This document shows, one piece after another, positions 7,437 through 16,140 of a stretch of DNA of 64,000 nt (position 1 is its first letter; every line of letters starts with the position of its first letter). The DNA is from Cyclobacteriaceae bacterium (GTDB lineage: Bacteria > Bacteroidota > Bacteroidia > Cytophagales > Cyclobacteriaceae): positions 1 to 64,000 of the forward strand of contig JAHBUC010000011.1 of NCBI GenBank assembly GCA_019638275.1, read 5' to 3'. The notes beneath the pieces were generated by a model. That model was not told where the DNA came from and ran no database searches. It was given only the letters and a program-made list of their open reading frames with translations. A program made the position numbers and the translations under genes.

Positions 7437-7931
7437 ATGGAACCTCTTCATTTAAAACTTATCGAAACTGTACTGGTCATTGTAGGGCTGGTGATTTTAG
7501 TGCTGGTTATAAAGGGCACACTCAAAAAAATTGGCAACCGCTATCACCTGCAGCAAAACCGCACACTCTTCACCGTAAAAGTGATCAACATCGGCCTGTA
7601 TATGGCAGCCGCCATTACGTTGTTGTTCATTTGGGGGGTTGATCAAAATGACCTGGTGTTATTTCTCTCCTCGTTTATAGCCATACTGGGTATTGCCCTG
7701 TTCGCGCAATGGTCAATGCTCTCCAACGTAACGGCCAGCATCCTGTTGTTTGTGAGCCATCCCGCCAAGGTGGGCGATACCATCAGCATCCTGGATAAAG
7801 ACTATCCGCTTACCGGAAAAATCAAAGACATTGGTGCCTTTTTCGTAAGCATTGAAACGGAGGAGAAAGAAATCATCACCATCCCCAACTCATTGCTGTT
7901 TCAAAAAATGATTAAGGTGGAGTCACAATAG
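7437..7931 (+). CDS. minimal MscS-type mechanosensitive channel protein
   Basis: 164 residues: hydrophobic helices at about 10-28, 47-67 and 71-100 followed by an MscS beta domain (SHPAKVGDTISILDKDYPL and IITIPNSLLFQKMI). The pore helix and beta domain are present, but the C-terminal alpha/beta cage of MscS is absent because the frame ends soon after the beta domain. MscS proteins form heptameric tension-gated pores; this short form would be a core-only version. Its stop is directly abutted by the convergent haemoglobin gene. Confidence 0.8.
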   Translation: MEPLHLKLIETVLVIVGLVILVLVIKGTLKKIGNRYHLQQNRTLFTVKVINIGLYMAAAITLLFIWGVDQNDLVLFLSSFIAILGIALFAQWSMLSNVTASILLFVSHPAKVGDTISILDKDYPLTGKIKDIGAFFVSIETEEKEIITIPNSLLFQKMIKVESQ

Positions 7932-8291
7932 TTACTTCTCCAGCAATCCCATTCTATATTGAAACAACTGCGCTACCGTGTGCGCACGGTTTTTCGCTTC
8001 GTTTGCGTTGTAGCCTTCAAAGTGTTCGTCTACCGTGGCTGTAAACAGTTCCAGCCATCGGGCAAAGTGCTCCTTACCAATGGCCAGGTTCAAGTGCTTA
8101 GCCATGGGGTTACCGCTATACGACATCTCCCCCAACAACACCGAGCTCCAGAAGTTGTACATAATCGGTAAATGATGCGGCCAGTCGACATGCGCGAATA
8201 CAGGGCCGAGCAGTTCATCGGCATTTACCTTGTTGTAAAAACTGTCAACCAGCAGTTTTATTTCGGCCCGGGATTGAATTTCCTTTTTCAT
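7932..8291 (-). CDS. group III truncated haemoglobin
   Basis: 119 residues, the usual size for the 2-on-2 globins. The proximal haem ligand is His66 in MAKHLNL, Tyr19 in DSFYNKV is a good B10 candidate, and the FAHVDWPHHLPIMYNFWSS segment is typical of group III (trHbP). These haem proteins bind oxygen or nitric oxide. Its place next to a nitrous-oxide reductase operon fits a nitric-oxide-related role, but it has its own direction and spacing, so this is inference. Confidence 0.88.
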   Translation of the reverse strand: MKKEIQSRAEIKLLVDSFYNKVNADELLGPVFAHVDWPHHLPIMYNFWSSVLLGEMSYSGNPMAKHLNLAIGKEHFARWLELFTATVDEHFEGYNANEAKNRAHTVAQLFQYRMGLLEK

Positions 8292-8315
8292 ATAAAACTT
8301 TATTCAAAGAAATTC

Positions 8316-8393
8316 TTTAACCACATAGAAACATAGGTCACATAAAAATTATAACATATAGAACTATGTGGACTATGTGCCTATGTGTTTAAC
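8316..8393. repeat. ACATAG-type palindromic repeat, copy 1
   Basis: An imperfect inverted repeat: TTAACCACATAG..ACATAG..CACATA on the left and CTATGTGG..CTATGTG..CTATGTGTTTAA on the right. A related element lies at 44822-44900 with the same flanking AAAGAA(A)TTC and TTTAACCA words. It occupies the gap between the truncated haemoglobin gene and the 3' end of the sialidase-like gene and could end transcription of the latter. Confidence 0.65.
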
Positions 8394-8410
8394 AAAAGCA
8401 AGCAGAAGCG

Positions 8411-9604
8411 TCATTTTAGTTTTGCTATACGTACCGTTTTGGCTTCAGCATCCGTCCACGCGGCCATGATCAACCCATCACCTTTCGTGAGTTGCGGAAA
8501 TCCACTTGACCTTGACTGTGACGACTCGGCCAACACCGAAATCCGTTCAATGCTACCTCGCTTTGTTACCTGCGCAACCTGTATACCTGTTCCTTCCATC
8601 CAACTCACCACAGCGGTTTCACTATTCAATAACACCAGGTCTACCCTACCTATAGCTTCTTCGCTTTGGTTCAGTTGAATGGGTTGATTGAACGTCTCCC
8701 CTCCGTCATCAGAAAAAATAACATTAACCGAAGCTTTATCATTGGCCATAGTAAACCATGCAAGCGCAAGGGTATTGTCCATTGCTTCGCAGCGCGGGCC
8801 ATTAACGGGGCAACCGCTGATTTCCCAGTTGTCGTTGAAAATAGCTTTAGGCTCCGTCCATGCGTTGTTTACAAAACGTACAATCGACATGTCGCGAACT
8901 TCGGTTTCTGATCGATCGCGGTAAATCACTACCGGGCCTTTTTTTGTGATGGCAGAAGTCGTTTGGCAACAATCGCACACGCGGTTATCAAGTTCCCATT
9001 CATTCAGTTTATTGCCATCGTATGAAAGTACAGCAGCACGAACGGTCATTTCACCATGGTGGCCATGATCATCATCGTTGGTCGGTTCATCGCCCACGGT
9101 ATTTCTGCCATCCAGCCACGAAACAAAAACGTGTTCGCCATATGGAACAAACGACACAAAGCCATGCTCGGCTTGTTTGCCGTCATCGTGCAGCACGGCA
9201 GGGTCGCTCCAGGTAGCACCATCAACCGAATGGCTGACTGCCACATCATAAGCAAAAGTACCAGGTCCGCTTTTTTTGAGAACATGCGCCATATATTTTC
9301 CGTTACCATCACCCACACAAAGTGGATAGTCGGCCCAATTCACAAACCAATCATAACCTGAAGTAATGGTAACAGGCGCTGACCATTGCTCATGTTGCCA
9401 ATGCGAAAGCTTAAGGTAGTTGATGGTGTCTACACGTTCAATCCAGGTAAGATGAATGCTGCCGAAAGGATCGGTGAATAAATAAGGCTCTGCTGAAGAT
9501 TCTCCAGCGGGCGAATCGATTAGTTCAATTATGAACGGATTTTTCCTTTCAGAACAAGAACCAAGCGCTGCCAGTAAAACAGCAGTAATAAAAAAATACT
9601 TCAT
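8411..9604 (-). CDS. sialidase/BNR-type beta-propeller lipoprotein
   Basis: 397 residues with lipobox LAALGSC (Cys17), so an envelope lipoprotein. Several Asp-box-like turns are visible (SVDGATWSDP, SDDGGETFNQ), the mark of sialidase-fold six-bladed propellers. A compact cluster VCDCCQTTS near the centre and GCPVNGPRCEA add cysteines unusual for a sialidase and could bind metal. It is the last gene of the minus-strand nos operon, 9 bp after nosY, so a role in N2O respiration or copper handling is more likely than glycan cleavage (inference). Confidence 0.7.
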   Translation of the reverse strand: MKYFFITAVLLAALGSCSERKNPFIIELIDSPAGESSAEPYLFTDPFGSIHLTWIERVDTINYLKLSHWQHEQWSAPVTITSGYDWFVNWADYPLCVGDGNGKYMAHVLKKSGPGTFAYDVAVSHSVDGATWSDPAVLHDDGKQAEHGFVSFVPYGEHVFVSWLDGRNTVGDEPTNDDDHGHHGEMTVRAAVLSYDGNKLNEWELDNRVCDCCQTTSAITKKGPVVIYRDRSETEVRDMSIVRFVNNAWTEPKAIFNDNWEISGCPVNGPRCEAMDNTLALAWFTMANDKASVNVIFSDDGGETFNQPIQLNQSEEAIGRVDLVLLNSETAVVSWMEGTGIQVAQVTKRGSIERISVLAESSQSRSSGFPQLTKGDGLIMAAWTDAEAKTVRIAKLK

Positions 9605-9613
9605 GAAACTGAC

Positions 9614-10381
9614 TTATAAATCTTTCCGCTTGAAAATACGCAAAGCGCCCCAGACCGGCAGCACAATCCACAACATTAAGATCACGGAAGAAAAAATCAG
9701 CCCCAAGCTGCTGCCGAAGAAATCTTTATAAAAGGCTCCGGTATACCCCATTAATGCGGAGATGTCAAGCTGCAACAACATAAGAATCCGCGCCAGGTCA
9801 ACCGGGTTAAGGGAAACCAGTGCAAGCGTAACTTTTTCAAGCGGATAGTCCATGAATGAATAGATGATCCACATCAATAAGCCATCGTAGATCAACGAAA
9901 AGTAAAACCAGAACAACAGGGCAACACCAATGGCTTTGGCCTTATCGCGTGTAAGTACGGATGACAAAAAGGCCATAGATACAAACACAAGCGTAAGCAT
10001 AAGGCCGGTATACAATAAGGTAAAGCCGCTTGCACCCGTATCGTAGAATACAACCGGAACGCCCACGCCAATGGTAAAGGAAAAACAAAGCGAAATGGCT
10101 ACAGCAAAATACTCACCCAGAAATACCACCCTGCGGTTTACTGGCTGAGAAAGCATCAATTCGATAAACTCGTACGAATTATAAAAATGAATGGTACTGA
10201 ACACAATACTCACCAGCGGAACTACCATCAACACAATATTCATCAGGCTCAAGATCACCTTACCGGTATCCGTATCCAACTGAAACATGGCCAGCGTACT
10301 CAGTAACAAAAAGGCAGTATACAACAGGATAAACCGGGTTCGGAGTATATCGTAGAAAACATATTTAATTACGCGAGTCAT
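9614..10381 (-). CDS. nosY: NosY-type ABC transporter permease
   Basis: 255 residues with six hydrophobic spans, no soluble domains. It follows nosF and nosD, which fixes it as the membrane subunit of the NosDFY complex needed to mature the copper-sulfide CuZ centre of nitrous oxide reductase (established for nos systems). The start is ATG at 10381. The 75-bp gap to nosF holds a palindromic repeat. Confidence 0.85.
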   Translation of the reverse strand: MTRVIKYVFYDILRTRFILLYTAFLLLSTLAMFQLDTDTGKVILSLMNIVLMVVPLVSIVFSTIHFYNSYEFIELMLSQPVNRRVVFLGEYFAVAISLCFSFTIGVGVPVVFYDTGASGFTLLYTGLMLTLVFVSMAFLSSVLTRDKAKAIGVALLFWFYFSLIYDGLLMWIIYSFMDYPLEKVTLALVSLNPVDLARILMLLQLDISALMGYTGAFYKDFFGSSLGLIFSSVILMLWIVLPVWGALRIFKRKDL

Positions 10382-10420
10382 TAGATTTTCATTTAATTAC
10401 TTTATCAATATCCATAAATA

Positions 10421-10482
10421 GGCAGTAGGCAACAGCAGTAGGCAAATACTCCCTTGCTAATTGCCTATTGCTACTTGCCTGC
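10421..10482. repeat. palindromic GGCAGTAGGCAA repeat overlapping the end of nosF
   Basis: GGCAGTAGGCAACAGCAGTA and the facing TTGCCTATTGCTACTTGCC form an imperfect inverted repeat. Its right half contributes the last codons of nosF (product ends RQVAIGN), so the repeat has apparently been captured into the reading frame. Confidence 0.55.
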
Positions 10483-11191
10483 TTTTTTCAAGGCTTCTTA
10501 TCATTTTCGCCATGGCTTTACCTAATCGCTGCTCACCGGTAATATCTTTTAGCTCAGCAATAGTATCGTTGTAACGAATCAATCCTTCCTGTAAATACAG
10601 CACCTCGGTTGCCAGGTCATCCAGGTCGCTCATGATGTGCGAGGTGATGATCAGCAACTTACCGGCTTCTTTTTCTTTCAGGATTTTGTCTTTCAATATC
10701 TCCACAGATACCGGATCCAATCCTGCAGTGGGTTCGTCCAAAAACAAAACAGGTGGATTAAACAAAAAAGCTAAAGCCGCACTCACCTTCTGCCGTGTAC
10801 CGCCTGAAAGGGTGTGCATGCGCTTGTCGAGCATCTGCTCCAGTTTAAAGGCTTCAATCAACTCTTCATCCAATATGGGTGGGTTCTTCCGGATATTCTT
10901 CATCATATCCAACAGTTGCCCGATCCGCATGTTGTCGGGGTAGCGACCAATCTGCGGCATGTAGCCTATCTTTTCGCGGTAGCTCCAATGGTTACGTACA
11001 TTTTCACCATCCACCCAAATTTCACCGGAGGTAGGTATAACCATACCCAACACCGATTTGATCAAGGTGGTTTTTCCTGAACCATTCGGGCCAATCAGCG
11101 CGTATGACTTTCCGGAAGTGAATTCAGCACTCACCTCTTTCAATGCCTCAAGCTTACCAAAACGCTTCTTTAATTCTTTAACTGAGATCAT
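10457..11191 (-). CDS. nosF: NosF-type ABC transporter ATP-binding protein
   Basis: 244 residues. Walker A GPNGSGKTT at 34-42, Q-loop PQ at 79-80, signature LSGGT at 128-132 and Walker B VLFLDEP at 148-154 are all intact. It powers the NosY permease in the NosDFY complex that supplies sulfur or energy for CuZ assembly. The start overlaps the 3' end of nosD by 14 bp, implying translational coupling. The last residues come from a repeat. Confidence 0.92.
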   Translation of the reverse strand: MISVKELKKRFGKLEALKEVSAEFTSGKSYALIGPNGSGKTTLIKSVLGMVIPTSGEIWVDGENVRNHWSYREKIGYMPQIGRYPDNMRIGQLLDMMKNIRKNPPILDEELIEAFKLEQMLDKRMHTLSGGTRQKVSAALAFLFNPPVLFLDEPTAGLDPVSVEILKDKILKEKEAGKLLIITSHIMSDLDDLATEVLYLQEGLIRYNDTIAELKDITGEQRLGKAMAKMIRSLEKSRQVAIGN

Positions 11192-12425
11192 AGGGTTTCA
11201 TGCTTGGGTAATCATCTTTTAAATTCTCGGGTGTTACTGCCGGAAAAACTTTTTCAGCCCTGTCCATCAGAAATACCAAAAAGCTCCGCCACAACAAAAC
11301 TGCTGTGGGTATCCGCTCCACCACCATGGCATACATATTTACCGGACGAAACGGGATATCGCCTATACCATCTTTATTCAAATCATAACCCTGGTATTTA
11401 TCCCAGTAGTTTCGGCTTATTGTATTCAACACCATCGTTCCGTTAGTGGCCAGATCAAACGTATTGGATTTGAAATTATTCTCGGTAAACGTATTGTCAT
11501 CACAACTGGCCTGTAGTTTAATCGCCCAACCATTCCTGATAAAGATGTTGCGCTTGAATTCAGTGCGACTTGTTCCTTCCATGTAAATGGCAATGGTATT
11601 TTGCTCAAACCGGTTTCCCTCCACACGACTGTCCCGAATATCTTTCAACAACAATCCATAGGCCGTTGGCCCCCAGTTGCGGTCGAAAATATTGTTTATC
11701 ATGGTAACATTTTTGGTGTACATTACTGCCACACCCGCACCGTTATCACGGAAAATATTATTGCGGTACTCATCATCATGCGAAAACATAAAATGCAATC
11801 CATAGCGATGATTGCTCTCGCTGGTGTTTCCGGAAATGATGGAGTTGGTTACAAACTCAAAGTATATCCCATCGCGGTGCCCCCGGATAGTATTGTTAGT
11901 GATCGTGGCGTTGGCACATTGCCATAGGTGAATTCCGTTCCCGGTTTCATGGTCGCTTCTTAGTAAAGCTTTGAATGTATTTTGTTCTATAACAACATGA
12001 TTGGTTCCGGAAAGGTGAACACCAAAAAAGGTTCCCACAAAATCGTTTTTGCGAACAATCAGGTAATGGCCATTCATTGAGCCTATACCCGCTAAATCTT
12101 TCATACTGCTCACCCCCGAATTGGCAATTTGGAAACCCTCAATGGTTACCCGCTCAGCTTCTACGGTAAACACTTCAACTTTGTAATCTCCATCTACAAC
12201 AGGTTTGCCTTCACCAAGCAGGGTAACAGATTTTGCAATGAGAATATTTCCTTCACGGTATGTTCCGGCCTTCACAAGAATCGTGTCTCCCGGGTTGGCT
12301 TGCTCCAGGGCCGCTTTGATACTACTAACTTTGCCGCCTTGCTGTACAACTATTTTGTTTGCAGCAACCGGAAAAAGCAGCAGGATGAATATGCTTTGAA
12401 AAATATATCGTATGTAGTCCTTCAT
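11178..12425 (-). CDS. nosD: NosD, periplasmic copper-processing beta-helix protein
   Basis: 415 residues from the ATG at 12425; an upstream in-frame ATG (12461) is rejected because this start gives a normal signal peptide (YIFQSIFILLLFPVAANK). The mature protein is a right-handed beta helix of the CASH/NosD type, with repeated N-x-I/F turns (NNTIRGHRDGIYFE, SGNTSESNHRYGLHF, NNIFRDNGAGV). NosD works in the periplasm with NosF and NosY in CuZ maturation. Downstream of nosL by 32 bp. Confidence 0.92.
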   Translation of the reverse strand: MKDYIRYIFQSIFILLLFPVAANKIVVQQGGKVSSIKAALEQANPGDTILVKAGTYREGNILIAKSVTLLGEGKPVVDGDYKVEVFTVEAERVTIEGFQIANSGVSSMKDLAGIGSMNGHYLIVRKNDFVGTFFGVHLSGTNHVVIEQNTFKALLRSDHETGNGIHLWQCANATITNNTIRGHRDGIYFEFVTNSIISGNTSESNHRYGLHFMFSHDDEYRNNIFRDNGAGVAVMYTKNVTMINNIFDRNWGPTAYGLLLKDIRDSRVEGNRFEQNTIAIYMEGTSRTEFKRNIFIRNGWAIKLQASCDDNTFTENNFKSNTFDLATNGTMVLNTISRNYWDKYQGYDLNKDGIGDIPFRPVNMYAMVVERIPTAVLLWRSFLVFLMDRAEKVFPAVTPENLKDDYPSMKPYDLS

Positions 12426-12457
12426 TTTGTGTGGCGACAAAAGAGGGCTGCGAATGT

Positions 12458-12892
12458 TCACTTAAACTGTGTTGTTAATTCGCCCCATGTTAAATAAATA
12501 CCGTTTAATTCTTTTTTATGATGCTTGTGTGACTCTTCCATTTCAAAGGCTGCCACCTGGCTGGCCATCGGAGATTTTATCTCGGGAGATTTTACGTAAA
12601 AAGCTATGGTGGCATCGATGAGTTTTTCAGGTTGAGAAAAATCCGTTACTAACGTATACTTCACATCCCGTTCACCCACTTCACCAGAACCTAAAAAGCT
12701 CATCAGGCAATTCACGTCATCAAACTTATAGATCTTGCCTTTGGTGGTTACTATTTCCGCGCCAAAGCGCTTGTCCATTAATGTCATTTTACAGGAGTGG
12801 CAATTGTCTGTGCCATACCGTATCGCTTCCGGCTCAGCCTTACAGGCTGCAGCCAGCACAGCTAAAATCATGAATGTGGCGATTCGTTTCAT
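12458..12892 (-). CDS. nosL: NosL copper-binding lipoprotein
   Basis: 144 residues; lipobox LAAAC with Cys17. The metal site is visible as C31-HS-C34-K-M36-TL-M39, a Cys/Met-rich motif expected for Cu(I) chaperoning, followed by FGAEIVTTKGK and YKFDDVNCLMSF typical of NosL. It hands copper to apo-NosZ in the periplasm. Its start overlaps the preceding membrane-protein gene by 4 bp (ATGA). Confidence 0.9.
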   Translation of the reverse strand: MKRIATFMILAVLAAACKAEPEAIRYGTDNCHSCKMTLMDKRFGAEIVTTKGKIYKFDDVNCLMSFLGSGEVGERDVKYTLVTDFSQPEKLIDATIAFYVKSPEIKSPMASQVAAFEMEESHKHHKKELNGIYLTWGELTTQFK

Positions 12893-13473
12893 TTTGCTGA
12901 TTTTCCGTATTTAAAAATTTCTAATGCCAATAAACCAATAACAACAATTCCAATTACAAGAAAAATCCACCCGCCAATATCAGGGCCGGAGAATGCTGTA
13001 AAATTCAATAACTGTTTGGTACCGATTAACGGAGGTTGGTACGCCATACCCGGCACAACGATGGGTGCAGTCGGGTCAAGGTTATGTCCGTAATCATAAC
13101 CCCACAGGTAGAAGTCTACCAAGGCCGCAATACCTGAGGCTGCAATCAATGAACCAAAGGCAACGAGCATAAAACGTCTGTTCACCAGACTGGTAAGTAA
13201 TCCAAAACCAATCAATGCCCCTACAATGTAGATCATGTACTTAAATTCCGGGAACATACTTACTTCAATGTGCTTCATACCGATGTAATGGTTGAGCGCT
13301 GAAATGATTCTTACATCACCGGAAAGATCATCAATCCAGATTTTCATCTCCAGACCTTCCGGGTATTGAGGCGCCCACATCAAAATTTGCCATAAGGGCA
13401 CATAGTATGCGCTGATCATCGCTAAGGAAGCAATGGCAATGATGATCCGCGTTGATGTTTTTAATTTTTTCAT
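12889..13473 (-). CDS. nos-cluster integral membrane protein
   Basis: 194 residues with four hydrophobic spans (about 9-29, 80-97, 103-128, 163-186) and an extracytoplasmic loop with MKIWIDDLSG and LNHYIGMKHIEV. Proteins like this lie between nosZ and nosL in clade II nos clusters of Bacteroidota; their function is not established. The conserved HYIGM and PPLIGTKQLLNF segments could contact haem or copper, but nothing proves it. Coupled to nosL by a 4-bp overlap. Confidence 0.75.
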   Translation of the reverse strand: MKKLKTSTRIIIAIASLAMISAYYVPLWQILMWAPQYPEGLEMKIWIDDLSGDVRIISALNHYIGMKHIEVSMFPEFKYMIYIVGALIGFGLLTSLVNRRFMLVAFGSLIAASGIAALVDFYLWGYDYGHNLDPTAPIVVPGMAYQPPLIGTKQLLNFTAFSGPDIGGWIFLVIGIVVIGLLALEIFKYGKSAK

Positions 13474-13489
13474 GATCGTTTATTTAGTA

Positions 13490-13526
13490 AGCGTCCCGTT
13501 CCTTTCGGAACGGGAACGCTTTTTTC
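13490..13526 (+). repeat. strong hairpin between nosZ and the downstream nos genes
   Basis: AGCGT-CCCGTTCC, loop TTTC, GGAACGGG-A-ACGCT followed by TTTTTT on the plus strand. A U-run follows only for plus-strand transcripts, whereas nos is transcribed on the minus strand, so for nos mRNA it is better read as a stabilising or processing hairpin that separates nosZ from its maturation genes. Confidence 0.6.
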
Positions 13527-13564
13527 AACCTGCAAACTATGGATCAACCTGTTAGTCAGCGCCA

Positions 13565-15541
13565 CTATTTCTGACCTCCGGTATCTCCGGTTGAAAATTT
13601 AATAGGCGTGTTTGAGTTGGCCGGTGATACACGCGCATAACCTGACATTTCCTGGTGAAGCGCTGAACAGAAGTCGGTACAATAGAAAGGTATAACACCA
13701 ACTTCTTTAGGCTCCCACTTCAAGGTTTGCGTTTCGCCCGGCATAATCAATATCTCAGCATTTGTTGCGCCTTTTATCGCGAAGCCGTGTGGCACATCCC
13801 AATCCTGTTCAAGGTTTGTTACGTGGAAGTATACTTCATCACCCACCCGGATACCTTCAATGTTATCGGGTGTTAAGTGCGAACGGATGGCCGTCATGTA
13901 CACATGTACTTCTTTTCCTTTACGCTCAACCCGCGCCATTTTTTCACCTTTGGCCGCATAGGGGTGCTCGTTGTGTTCAATCGGGTAAATCTTCACTGAC
14001 TTATCGCGAATCAAACTTGCCGGAATAGCCTCAGCATAGTGCGGCTCACCGGTTGTAGGGAAGTCGAGCAACAATTGCATCTTATCGCCTTCAATAGAAT
14101 AGAGCTGGGCACTTTGTGTTAATTCAGGGCCTGTAGGCAGGTAACGATCTTTCGTGATTTTGTTGTAGGCAATTACATACTTACCATGAGGTTTAGCTGT
14201 AGGACCACCCGGTACAGACAAGTGACCGATGGAGTAGTACGTAGGTACACGGTCCAATATCTCAAGTGTCTTTACATTCCATTTTACAATTTCTGACGAA
14301 ACGAAGAATGATGTATACGCATTGCCATTGGCATCAAATTCAGTGTGCAACGGGCCAAGGCCTGGCTTTTTCACTTCACCATGCAGGGCAGCTTCATAAC
14401 GAATAACCGGAATACCACTGAAATCGCCCTCATAATCCTTTTGCTGGATGGCTGTCTGGAATTTACTGAAGGAGAATACAGGCATTAACGCTGCCAGTTT
14501 ACCACTTCCAACAATGTATTCACCGGAAGGATCAACATCGCAACCGTGTGGAGATTTAGGGCATGGAATAAAATAAACAATGTCAGGGAATTCCATTACA
14601 TCCAACACGGTAACTTCATCTAACATGGTGCTGGTTGCCATATGTGTTTTTTCATCATACACATTGTGGGCATACTTTGCTTTCTCCTTTTTTCCTTTTC
14701 CCTGAGCAAGATATTCCTCAGCTTTTTTCCAGTTCACGGCCATGATAAAATCCTTATCGTTGCGTGAGGCGTTTTGCTCAAGTAAGGTATACGCCTGTTC
14801 GGTATTGTAGCACGAGAAAAAGAACCAACCGTGTGACGGACCTTTGCCCGCACGGCTCAAGTCGTAGTTAAAACCTGGTGTGCGCAATTGAAACTCAATG
14901 TTCATGCGGCCGGTTTCAGGGTTAACCTTAATAAAGCTGATTGATCCCTTAAAGTTTTCTTTATATGAGCTTATCGGAACGTCACGGTTTTCGCCCATCG
15001 GAACGCTAAAGCGTGTACCAGCCACTAAATATTCGGTGTTCTCGGTAATAAAAGGAGATGAGTGATTACCTCCGCTATTTGGTATTTCCAGAATCTCAGC
15101 GGTGCGGAATGTGGTTAAATCAACGCGGGCAACACGTGGGGTGTTGTTGCCATTGCCAAAAGCCCAACGGCCATCATGCTCACCTTTTGTTGTGGATAGC
15201 GCAATGTGGTGCAAATCATCCCAAGGCACAAATCCATGCGAGGTGTTCAGCATAGGTTTTGTTTCTTCGCTGTATCCATAGCCGCTTTCCGGGAAAACCG
15301 AAAACACAGGCAGGATTTTGAAAAGCCTTCCGGAAGGAATGCCATAGATGGCCATTTGCCCATTGAAGCCTCCGGATACGATGTTGTAAAACTCATCATA
15401 TTGTCCCGGAGCTACATACACTTTTGATGCCGCGTCACCGGTAGTTACGGTGGCAGGGCCCTTGGGCTTACAGCCATACCCGATAAGGAGTACAACCAGT
15501 ACGCCCAACGATAATACTATTCGATTGATTTTAGTGTTCAT
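13565..15541 (-). CDS. nosZ: nitrous-oxide reductase, clade II, predicted lipoprotein
   Basis: 658 residues. Reduces N2O to N2. The N-terminus is a Sec signal with lipobox IGYGC (Cys24), not a Tat twin-arginine signal, which marks clade II. The beta-propeller carries CuZ histidine candidates (HH at 111-112, GNHSSP, SPHGCD, GPLHTE, SIGHLS, KPHGK). The C-terminal cupredoxin has the full CuA site C621-TDF-C625-SAL-H629-QE-M632. Lipidation would tether it to a membrane facing the periplasm. It lies 28 bp after the fasciclin gene in one operon. Confidence 0.96.
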   Translation of the reverse strand: MNTKINRIVLSLGVLVVLLIGYGCKPKGPATVTTGDAASKVYVAPGQYDEFYNIVSGGFNGQMAIYGIPSGRLFKILPVFSVFPESGYGYSEETKPMLNTSHGFVPWDDLHHIALSTTKGEHDGRWAFGNGNNTPRVARVDLTTFRTAEILEIPNSGGNHSSPFITENTEYLVAGTRFSVPMGENRDVPISSYKENFKGSISFIKVNPETGRMNIEFQLRTPGFNYDLSRAGKGPSHGWFFFSCYNTEQAYTLLEQNASRNDKDFIMAVNWKKAEEYLAQGKGKKEKAKYAHNVYDEKTHMATSTMLDEVTVLDVMEFPDIVYFIPCPKSPHGCDVDPSGEYIVGSGKLAALMPVFSFSKFQTAIQQKDYEGDFSGIPVIRYEAALHGEVKKPGLGPLHTEFDANGNAYTSFFVSSEIVKWNVKTLEILDRVPTYYSIGHLSVPGGPTAKPHGKYVIAYNKITKDRYLPTGPELTQSAQLYSIEGDKMQLLLDFPTTGEPHYAEAIPASLIRDKSVKIYPIEHNEHPYAAKGEKMARVERKGKEVHVYMTAIRSHLTPDNIEGIRVGDEVYFHVTNLEQDWDVPHGFAIKGATNAEILIMPGETQTLKWEPKEVGVIPFYCTDFCSALHQEMSGYARVSPANSNTPIKFSTGDTGGQK

Positions 15542-15569
15542 GGAATTAGTTGTTAAAATTTAGCTTGGT

Positions 15570-16124
15570 TTATTTTTTATCAGGTGGAAGCAGTACAGCA
15601 TCAATAACATACACCACGCCATTGGAAGCTTTTACTTTACCCAACACGTTGGCTCCGTTCACTGTCATTTTTCCATCATCCGATTTATTCAGGGTTACAT
15701 TATCCAGGTTAACCTGGTTAAACGTCATGCCATCACGCACAAATTCTTCATTGATTACGCCCACATACACATGGTACTCCAGTATGTTCTGCAGCGCCTC
15801 TTTGCTTTCGGGCTTAAGCAAACCTTCAACCGTGCCGGCTGGAAGTTTCTCAAAAGCAGCATTGGTAGGCGCGAACACAGTAAAGGGTCCGGCATTGGAA
15901 AGTGCATCAACATAACTGGCTGCTTTCAATGCGGTAACCAGAGTTGTGTGATCGGCTGAGCCGACAGCCACTCGAACAACATCCGGTTCAGATGTTTCAT
16001 CTTTCACAGTCGATTGTCCGCCACCAAGCGGAGCACCGGTTGCTTCAGTAGTGCTATCTGTTTGTTGCTGGCCGCAAGCCAACAGCAGCATGAGTGGGAT
16101 AATCAGAAGATATTTCATATACAT
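15570..16124 (-). CDS. fasciclin-domain lipoprotein
   Basis: 184 residues; lipobox LMLLLAC at the N-terminus (an ATG two codons later, 16118, is an equally good start). A single FAS1 domain spans about 50-182: it has AGPFTVFAPTNAAFEKLP and, at the end, GVVYVIDAVLLPP. FAS1 domains mediate adhesion or protein contacts. Sitting between a cytochrome c and NosZ, it probably scaffolds or accompanies the periplasmic N2O-reducing complex (inference). Confidence 0.88.
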   Translation of the reverse strand: MYMKYLLIIPLMLLLACGQQQTDSTTEATGAPLGGGQSTVKDETSEPDVVRVAVGSADHTTLVTALKAASYVDALSNAGPFTVFAPTNAAFEKLPAGTVEGLLKPESKEALQNILEYHVYVGVINEEFVRDGMTFNQVNLDNVTLNKSDDGKMTVNGANVLGKVKASNGVVYVIDAVLLPPDKK

Positions 16125-16140
16125 TAGGGTTTAATGGTTT

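Noticed and set aside
13490..13526. The GC-rich hairpin as an intrinsic terminator of nosZ
   Set aside because: The T-run follows the hairpin only in the plus direction, while nosZ is read on the minus strand; kept as a hairpin of unclear role.
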